Below are positions 58,054-64,000 of a stretch of DNA of 64,000 bases, in pieces (the first letter of the stretch is position 1; each line of letters starts with the position of its first letter). This DNA is from Symbiodinium natans (lineage: Eukaryota; Sar; Dinophyceae; Suessiales; Symbiodiniaceae). The stretch spans positions 1,222,663 through 1,286,662 of the forward strand of contig CAJNDS010001113.1 in NCBI GenBank assembly GCA_905221605.1. Direction: 5' to 3'. Below the pieces are notes generated by a model, which worked only from the letters and a program-made list of their open reading frames with translations, made no database searches and was not told the origin of the DNA. Both the position numbers and the translations under genes were made by a program.

Positions 58054-59102
58054 ATGGAGTATTTTGGGACCATGCTGGAGGACCATGGCTCGCACCCAAG
58101 GGTTTAGGGCTTGTTAGGGTTTGTTAGGGTTTTTGTTAGGGTTTTTGTTAGGGTTTGTTAGGGTTTCTCAGCTTACCTGCGACGCCCCCCCCTCCCCCCC
58201 TCCCGCCCCCAGAGTGACTGAGACACTCCCAATAACCCCCCGGTTAGGGAAAGAGTCCTGGAGTTGTAGTAGGGGTCCTTATTGGGGAAGATCACCCACC
58301 AAGCCCTCAACCCTAAACTTTGCACCCTAACCCTACTGTAACGGCAATTTCTTCGCTTGAGAAAAAGCCGGGATCCTTTAAACGAATTCTGGAGCCTCCG
58401 CAGATGAGCTCGGTCGTGATGCTTCTTAGAAGCTTCGCAGGGTAAGTAGGGTTCGAAGTAGGGTAGCTATGGTGATAACCTTATTTCGGGTACTTCTGAC
58501 TCCAGAAGTACCGCTCTAAACCCTAAGGCCTAGGCCAAAAGCCCTGAACCCTGCTTACAAGGGGCTACTTCTACTTGATAGCCCGACTTGTAAGCACCCA
58601 ATGAACCCTAAACCCTAACCCTAAACCCTAAACCCTAAACCCTAAACCCTAAACCCTAAACCCCAAACCCCAAACCCTAAACCCCAAACCCTAAACCCTA
58701 AACCCTAAACCCTAAACCCTAAACCATGAACTTTCAAGTTGTGGCAGGTCACTCGCCTGGATCCTGGCCACGGAGATGCTCTCCGAAGTTCGAAGGCGGA
58801 TTGAGCACAGCTGGGTTTGGGGGGTTGGGGTTGGGGTTTGGGGTTTGGGGTGTGGGGTTTAGGGTTTAGGGTTTAAGGGTTTGGGGTTTAGGGTTTAGGG
58901 TTTAGGGTTTAGGGTTTAAGGTTTAGGGTTTAGGGTTAGGGGCCAAGGGGTTGGAGTTCGGGGTACAGGCTCGTGCACGGACCTGTCGCTGCGTCGCTAC
59001 GTCCAGACTCTAGGTGGTGAGGTGCAGCGCGCGTTTTTTTTCCAACCTGACAGGGCGACGCATTTTGCGGGCGGCTTCGGCTGGGGACGGTTCTCTAAGT
59101 GA
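58054..59102 (+). CDS. four-exon small gene, unknown protein (~97 aa)
   Basis: Exon 1, 58054-58101, is MEYFGTMLEDHGSHPR ending ^GTTTAGGG. Exon 2, 58404-58441, is MSSVVMLLRSFA before consensus GTAAGT. Exon 3, 58748-58809, is SLAWILATEMLSEVRRRIEH with a GC donor. Exon 4, 58969-59102, reads SCTDLSLRRYVQTLGGEVQR, then AFFFQPDRATHFAGG and FGWGRFSK with a stop. All phases agree. The middle is hydrophobic then basic, perhaps membrane-associated (inference). The start lies only about 290 bp after the stop of the previous gene. A GT donor five bases later in exon 3 would break the phase. Confidence 0.52.
58430..58520. mobile_element. diverged GGTTCATGGGTACTT element giving a donor
   Basis: CTTAGAAGCTTCGCAGGGTA, then AGTAGGG, then GATAACCTTATTTCGGGTAC and ACTCCAGAAGTACC recall the family layout. 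Its GTAAGTAGGG is the donor of the exon ending at 58441. Confidence 0.4.
58603..58730 (-). repeat. CCCTAAA array
   Basis: About 18 heptamers before the exon at 58748. Confidence 0.85.
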
Positions 59103-59169
59103 TCACGCGCGGCCGGGCGTCCATCTAGTAGATCGACTATACAGCCTTGAACACGGCATGGGTTGAGCA

Positions 59170-59595
59170 TTGACGACTTTCGATGTGCTGGGAAGACGAG
59201 CGTGCTCACAGGGTGTGATCACATACTCGACTTCTCAGACCCCTCCGCCGATGGGTCCTTTTCCGAATGAAATACCTAAGGAGGCCTTTAGCCCAAACTT
59301 CATTACGAGCCACCCAAACTTCCAACACAAAGCCAAAAGCCCACAGCCGCAACTCCAGCCAAAAACTGGGACCGAAAACAGAGTCGTCCAAATACGACCA
59401 GATAGCCCACAAATCATCGAACTCCCCGGAGCTTTCCACCCCAACACTACTGTAGGGGTCGGAATAATTCCTACTGGCATTGCTTTAGGGTCCCCGTATG
59501 TTTATACTATAATGACCCAAAACCCTATTCTAATTTTTCAGGCCCCTGTATTAAATTCCTCCGCATGTCTTGTTTCGCGCCGCCCTGGGAACTAG
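59170..59595 (+). CDS. long open frame, doubtful, Pro-rich
   Basis: An uninterrupted frame of about 140 codons without an ATG at its head includes PNEIPKEAFSPNFITSHPNF and IELPGAFHPNTTVGVGIIPT. It has no heptamers, poor GC3 and overlapping minus-strand frames. It may be the remains of an element or a 3' intergenic stretch. Confidence 0.2.
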   Translation: MTTFDVLGRRACSQGVITYSTSQTPPPMGPFPNEIPKEAFSPNFITSHPNFQHKAKSPQPQLQPKTGTENRVVQIRPDSPQIIELPGAFHPNTTVGVGIIPTGIALGSPYVYTIMTQNPILIFQAPVLNSSACLVSRRPGN

Positions 59596-59824
59596 GAGTG
59601 TGGCCAAGACTGCATGAGAAGGAACACAGTACGCCACAGGTGGCCCCAGAAACTTGAGACCCCAAAATCCCAAAGCCCCACAAGCCCCGGAAACTCCGAA
59701 CCCCGAACCGGGTTAGGTTTTAAAGGCTATCTAGGGCGAAGCAGGGTTTAGGGTTATTGAGGGTTCTTCAGAGTTACTGGGTTGTTTAGGGTTACCTGGG
59801 GGTTGCTTGGGGTTAGCCCCACCC

Positions 59825-60000
59825 TAATCCCTAATAAACCCTAAGCCCTAAGCCCTAAGCCCTAAGCCCTAAGCCCTAAGCCCTAAGCCCTAAGCCCTAA
59901 ACCCTAAACCCTAAACCCTAAACCCTAAACCCTAAACCCTAAACCCTAAACCCTAAACCCTAAACCCTAAACCCTAAACCCTAAACCCTAAACCCGAAAC
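59825..60000 (-). repeat. CCCTAAG then CCCTAAA array
   Basis: Nine CCCTAAG are followed by about 15 CCCTAAA, ending CCCAG at the acceptor of the next exon. Confidence 0.85.
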
Positions 60001-60004
60001 CCAG

Positions 60005-60102
60005 CCCCATCGGAAGCTCTCCGACTTTCGAAGGTGTGGCTCAGAGCCTGCCACAGCCAGCACACTGGCGGCCTGCCAGAGCCACGCGAAGCCACGCCCA
60101 CG
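60005..60102 (+). CDS. exon, unknown protein
   Basis: After AAACCCAG, 32 codons are open: PSEALRLSKVWLRACHSQHT then GGLPEPREATPT to a GTGTCC donor, phase 0. A second frame (PHRKLSDFRRCGSEP) is also open. High GC3 favours the first. It is probably upstream of the exons at 60930-61476, but no phase-compatible link was found. Confidence 0.4.
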
Positions 60103-60117
60103 GTGTCCGGGGTTTTT

Positions 60118-60520
60118 GGGTTTGGGGCTTTAGGGGCTTTGGGGCTTTAGGGCTACTTTAGAGCTTTAGAGTTTAGGGTTTAGGGTTAGGGCTTTAGGTC
60201 TGTAGGGCTTAGGGCTTCAGGGCTTCAGGGCTTTAGGGCTTTAGGGCTTTAGGGCTTCAGGGCTTTAGGGCTTTAGGGCTTCAGGGCTTTAGGGCTTTAG
60301 GGCTTTAGGGCTTTAGGGCTTTAGAGCTTTCGGGCTTTAGGGCTTCAGGGCTTTGGGGCTTTAGGGCTTTGGGGCTTCAGGGCTTTAGGGCTTTAGGGCT
60401 TTAGAGCTTTAGGGCTTTAGGGCTTCAGGGCTTTAGGGCTTTAGGGCTTTGGGGCTTCAGGGCTTTAGGGCTTTAGGGCTTCAGGGCTTTAGGGCTTTAG
60501 GGCTTTTAGGGCTTAGGGTT
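60118..60520 (+). repeat. TTTAGGGC octamer array
   Basis: About 45 copies of AGGGCTTT with point variants (CTTCAGGG, CTTTGGGG) recur in blocks of about five. The unit is eight bases, so it is distinct from the heptamer arrays. Confidence 0.9.
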
Positions 60521-60929
60521 AGCGTGAACCCAAAACCCTAAACCCTAATTAAGCGGTTGAAACCGTCGGCGGCAGGGGGGCTCGGGGTCAGTCAAAATGA
60601 AAGCTACTACTTGCTCAAACCCCCCCCCCCCCCCCCCAAAAAAAGAACATCAGATAATAATCCCCATATTGCCCTTACAAGGAGGAAGATTTCTGTTTTA
60701 GTCCTTACTGGGGATTCGAATCGGGGGGGGGGGGACGAAAATCCCATTAGGGACTGTTAGTATCAGTATAAGTGGAATATCCCAGAATCCCTAAACCCTA
60801 AACCCTAAACCCTAGACCCTAAACCCTAGACCCTAACCCTAAACCCTAAACCCCAAACCCTAAACCCTAAACCCTAAACCCTAAACCCTAGACCCTAGAC
60901 CCTAGACCCTCGACCCTAGAAGCAAGCAG

Positions 60930-61476
60930 TGCTTTGCGATCGGATGCACCTTTCTGGGCTGAAGAGGCTCCGAAGCCGGGGCGCAGGCCCAAACCCTAAA
61001 CCCCAAAAAACTCTACACCCTAAACCCTAAACCCTAAACCCTAAACCCTAAACCCTAAACCCTAAACCCTAAACCCTAAACCCTAAACCCTAAACTCAGG
61101 TGTTAAGGCGGAACCAAACGACCCCCGCGGCTCCAAAAACTCGGCTCTCAGGGCACTTCGCTGGGCCTCCGCGCTGGTCTTGTACCCGAATCAAGAAGGC
61201 TTGGGGTTTAGGGTTTAGGGTTTAGGGTTTAGGGTTTAGGGTTTAGGGTTTAGGGTTTAGGGTTTAGGGTTTAGGGGTCATTTACGGGTTCATTTGTGGT
61301 GGGTTGTAGGGTTTAGGAATTTTTGGATTAGGATTTTGGGGTTTTTAGGGCTTAGGATTTTAGGAGCTGCTGGGGATTCCATGGGGTCCACTTTAGCTCA
61401 AGATTTTCTGGCCAAGGAAGCAGATTTTAATCATGAAGCCCACCTATCTTCCGAATTCTCACCTCCACAATTTTGA
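60930..61476 (+). CDS. three-exon gene 3' part, unknown protein
   Basis: Exon 60930-60966 reads ALRSDAPFWAEE and uses a GC donor. Exon 61100-61205 reads VLRRNQTTPAAPKTRLSGHF then AGPPRWSCTRIKKAW (a second frame is open over part). Its leftover G joins exon 61364-61476, which gives AAGDSMGSTLAQDFLAKEAD then FNHEAHLSSEFSPPQF and TGA. Phases agree at both joins. The acceptor of the last exon is a TTTTAG next to heptamers. No domain is recognised. Confidence 0.5.
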
Positions 61477-61833
61477 GGGTACCCTCGAAAAGCCTATTTC
61501 AAGTTGGATTCGATCTGTTCATCTTTGAGTGAGTAGGGCGACGCCTTATCAATTAGCCTGATCGTTCGATTTTTAATTTAGTTGTGGGAAGGGCCCCCTC
61601 CCTTAAATAAGACATATAGCCCCGATTTCATTTGGGAGTTCTGCCCCCTCAAGGAAATCCAGCAATTTCTGACTTGGGGGCTTTACCTGAAATAACATGC
61701 AGGCTTCCCTGCCACGCTGGGTAATATGAGTATTGTTATGCTATACGTTAAGGCTCATGCTTTAGGGGTACTGAGCTTTTCCGGATGGCCATGGGTTGGC
61801 CTTGGGAGGGTTCCGCGAACATACTGCACTTAC
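61477..61833. other. unique intergenic sequence
   Basis: No heptamers and no good frame. It follows the stop at 61476. Confidence 0.4.
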
Positions 61834-61986
61834 CACGTTGTGGCAGCATAAGAATCTCAAAGAGGGCCTTCCGGCCTGTGGCACGGCCAGTATGAAACCC
61901 GAATCTCTAACCTGAAGCTTTAGTTTCCCCTCCGGCTGAGCCTCCTGATTCCCGAAACGCGGTAGGCCCTGAGCAAGGGGGAGCAT
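61834..61986 (-). CDS. candidate minus-strand first exon
   Basis: On the minus strand ATG opens MLPLAQGLPRFGNQEAQPEG, KLKLQVRDSGFILAVPQAGR and PSLRFLCCHNV, and meets a consensus GTAAGT donor in phase 0. It would be one of very few minus-strand exons here. Without a downstream partner it stays weak. Confidence 0.28.
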
Positions 61987-62045
61987 CCCAACCCTAAACC
62001 CTAAACCTTAAACCCTAAAACTTAAAACCCAAAAGGGCCTGTCAG

Positions 62046-62495
62046 TTGATCCAGGCACTGAAGCGGCTGTCGTTGCAGGGTCGCGCCCTCTCGTGCAACG
62101 CGTGTGCTGCTGAGACTTTGCTCTTGGAGATTCATGGGGTTTGGGGTTTAGGGTTTAGGGGCTTAGGTTTCGTTTTCACCCGCGAAAAACCTGGAACCCT
62201 AATCCCTAAGTTCTGCCTGCAAGTACCCCAAGTACCCATATGATCCGTCGAGTTGTGGCACTCAAGTGCCGGTGCTAAGCCTGGAGCCACTTCTATACTA
62301 GCATCTGAAACACATCATGCCTAATTTTTTTGCAGTTTGTGACGGTCTTTGGCGTATTCTGGTACAGTGTGGTATACCATGGTGTTTATTTGGCACTAGC
62401 TAGGCCCTGGAGGTAGTTCATATCTCCCCGAACTGGGCTCAAGAGGGATGGATATCTGGGAATATTTCCTGGATGGCAATTCGGGCCATCCCAGG
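62046..62495 (+). CDS. three-exon segment of a membrane protein
   Basis: Exon 62046-62138 reads LIQALKRLSLQGRALSCNAC then AAETLLLEIHG with about 90% G/C third bases. Exon 62336-62412 follows a canonical TTTTTTTGCAG and reads FVTVFGVFWYSVVYHGVYLA then LARPW, a probable transmembrane helix. The leftover AG joins exon 62446-62495, DGYLGIFPGWQFGPSQ. Phases agree (0, 0, 2/1). A further exon after TTTCTTCAG at about 62588 is possible but runs into repeats. No family is recognised and no start was found. Confidence 0.5.
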
Positions 62496-62599
62496 GTTTA
62501 GGGTTTAGGGTTTAGGGGTTAGGGTTTAGGGTTTAGGGTACTTCTTTCGCTTCCGAACTCCCGCATAGTGTGGGCCCCTTTCTTCAGCAGCGAACGGCC

Positions 62600-62765
62600 C
62601 CCATAAACCCGTCAAAACCCTAGCAGCCCTACAAAACCCTGCAAAAACCCTACACAAACCCTACAAAAACCCTACAAAAACCCACAAAAGCCCTACACAA
62701 ACCCAACAAAAACCCTACAACAACCCTACACACCCTACAAAACCCGACAAAAAACCCACGAAGCC
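62600..62765 (-). repeat. CCCTACAAAAA repeats
   Basis: About 14 units of CCCTACAAAAA or CCCTACACAAA, a lengthened relative of the heptamer, are mirrored by the TTTTTGTTAGGG units at about 58108-58165. Confidence 0.75.
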
Positions 62766-62977
62766 TATCAAGCTTACGAGACCTAAACGCCCTAAGCCCC
62801 GTGAACCTTCAACCGTGATTGCGCGGCCTAGGTTTGAAGCTTCAGGCTTTCCAGCCTCGAACCCTCCAAACATCCTCTCCCTAAACCCTAAAACCCGAAA
62901 ACGCAAAAACCCTAAACCCTAAACCCTCAACCCTAAACCCTAAACCCTAAACCCTAAACCCTAAACCCTACATGCAG

Positions 62978-63239
62978 AGGTCAGGGACTTACAGGCAGAG
63001 GGCGAAGCCGGCGCCTTAAAGGGTTGGCTCGGGAGCCCAATGTTCCTTAGAGTTTGGGGTTTTGGGCTTAGGGTTTAGGGTTTGGGGTTTAGGGTTTTAG
63101 GATTTAGGGTTTAGGGTTTGGGGTTGGGGTGAGGGTTTAGGGTTTGGGGTTTAGGGTTGCGGAGCCGAAGAGCCCTCAAGCTGCGCAGGGGCAGCTTCCT
63201 TTGCCCCATGTCGGGTCTTCGCTATAACCACAATGTCTA
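62978..63239 (+). CDS. two candidate exons, unknown protein
   Basis: 62978-63022 reads VRDLQAEGEAGALK (one carried base, G^GTTGGC donor). After CTGCGCAG at about 63193 a frame gives GSFLCPMSGLRYNHNV and a stop at about 63239, while another frame gives GQLPLPHVGSSL. The join is not resolved. Confidence 0.3.
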
Positions 63240-63299
63240 GAATCTAGAATCTCTGGACGTCCCAAACCTCAAACCTTGAGCCGTAATCCCCAAACCCTG

Positions 63300-63440
63300 G
63301 ACCCTCAGCCCTAAACCCCGAACCCTGAACCCTAAACCCCAAACCCCAAACCCCAAGCCCTAAACCCTAAACCCCAAACCCCAAGCCCTAAACCCTAAAC
63401 CCCAAACCCCAAGCCCACCCCAACCCCCAAGCCCTAAACC
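63300..63440 (-). repeat. CCCTAAA/CCCCAAA/CCCCAAG composite array
   Basis: The phrase CCCTAAACCCCAAACCCCAA repeats three times. Confidence 0.75.
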
Positions 63441-63737
63441 TTCAACTCGAGGGCTCCATTCCTGCGGGCCCCGCAGCCCCAAACCCTAGGGCTCTATCAG
63501 CCCCCGCGTTCCCGCATTCCAGAGCGTTTAGGGTTTTGGGTTTAGGGTTTAGGGTTTAGGGTTTAGGGTTTAGAGTTCAGGGCCCCCCAAATCCCCTAAA
63601 AGTTCCCACCTGACCCCTAAAGCCTTTGAGGGCTTTACCCCCATAAACCCCCAATCCCATCCCTTAACCCTTGAGCCTCGAAACCCCGACATCCGAAGGG
63701 CTCCCGAAGCCTTGAGGCCCAAAGCCTTCAAGAGACT

Positions 63738-63787
63738 AAGCCCTAAACCCTAAACCCTAGGGTTTAGGGTTTAGGGTTTAGGGTTTG
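63738..63787. repeat. CCCTAAA to TTTAGGG switch
   Basis: CCCTAAACCCTAGGGTTTAG is a perfect palindromic junction between the two orientations, with no spacer. Confidence 0.85.
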
Positions 63788-63801
63788 CAAACCAGGCACA
63801 G

Positions 63802-63872
63802 ATAAGAGCCCGGCGATGGGCCACGCAGGAGTCCACGAAGACTTGGCTCCCGGTGCATCCCTCGGCGAACCC
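63802..63872 (+). CDS. exon near window end, unknown protein
   Basis: After GGCACAG the frame reads IRARRWATQESTKTWLPVHP then SAN with high GC3 to a GTGTGT donor. A second frame, MGHAGVHEDLAPGASLGEP, also has protein-like content and an ATG. The gene would continue beyond the window. Confidence 0.35.
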
Positions 63873-64000
63873 GTGTGTTAAACAAAGTTTTTTTGCAGGG
63901 TTTAGGATTTTGGGTTTAGGGTTTAGGGCGTGGGCTTATGATGATGAAGATGATTTAGGGTTCAGGGTTTGAGGTTTGGCGTTTAGGGTTTAGGGTGCAG

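Overview
The window looks like nuclear DNA of a protist with a TTTAGGG-type telomere motif. A dinoflagellate or close alveolate is my best guess, by inference only. The supporting signs are many tiny GC3-rich exons, genes almost all on the + strand, frequent GC donors beside GT donors, and tight gene spacing. There are no bacterial operons, and I saw no rRNA, tRNA or CRISPR array. Almost every ATG-to-stop frame in the window is a by-product of telomere-like repeats. The real coding sequence is in exons of roughly 20-225 nt that have no start codon of their own.

The dominant feature is hundreds of short arrays of the heptamer TTTAGGG/CCCTAAA and relatives (TTTAGGGG, TTTAGGGC, CCCTAAG, CCCTGAA, CCACCCTAAA). 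They are not random. In the + strand genes TTTAGGG runs tend to start at the splice donor (often G^GTTTAGGG), and CCCTAAA runs tend to end just before the acceptor AG. Many introns are therefore bracketed by inverted telomere-like repeats and could fold back on themselves.

The best supported gene is a class I SAM-dependent methyltransferase spread over about 10 kb (40191-50207) in some 17 exons. Spliced motif I (LELGCGTGEN), GIDIVEDAV, FDFIFDCQCFH, LLAPGGKLLMLTGN and TRFDWTETYR give it a recognisable identity. Motif I itself is split by a GC-AG intron. Other gene models were chained by splice sites, reading phase and codon bias and have no recognised function. They lie at 4872-10387, 10862-11973, 13014-15029, 15623-17725, 18270-24295, 25071-26495, 27222-28761, 29143-31760, 36575-36855, 38494-39238, 51257-52891, 53738-54741, 55176-55405, 56281-57765, 58054-59102, 60930-61476 and 62046-62495, and on to the end of the window.

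Between and inside these genes are at least four families of small terminal-inverted-repeat elements (about 90-180 bp). Several sit at intron edges and carry GTAAGT-like donors or AG acceptors, as expected of introner-like elements. There are also copies of exon edges stranded in neighbouring introns, a palindromic GTAGGCCTAC satellite (13640-14540), a GGTTCAAGGCC minisatellite (34590-34920), AT-rich islands and long poly-C or poly-G runs. All exon calls were made by eye, without alignment or transcripts. Short exons in GC-rich DNA are often open in two or three frames, so single-exon claims are weak and multi-exon phase agreement is the main support.
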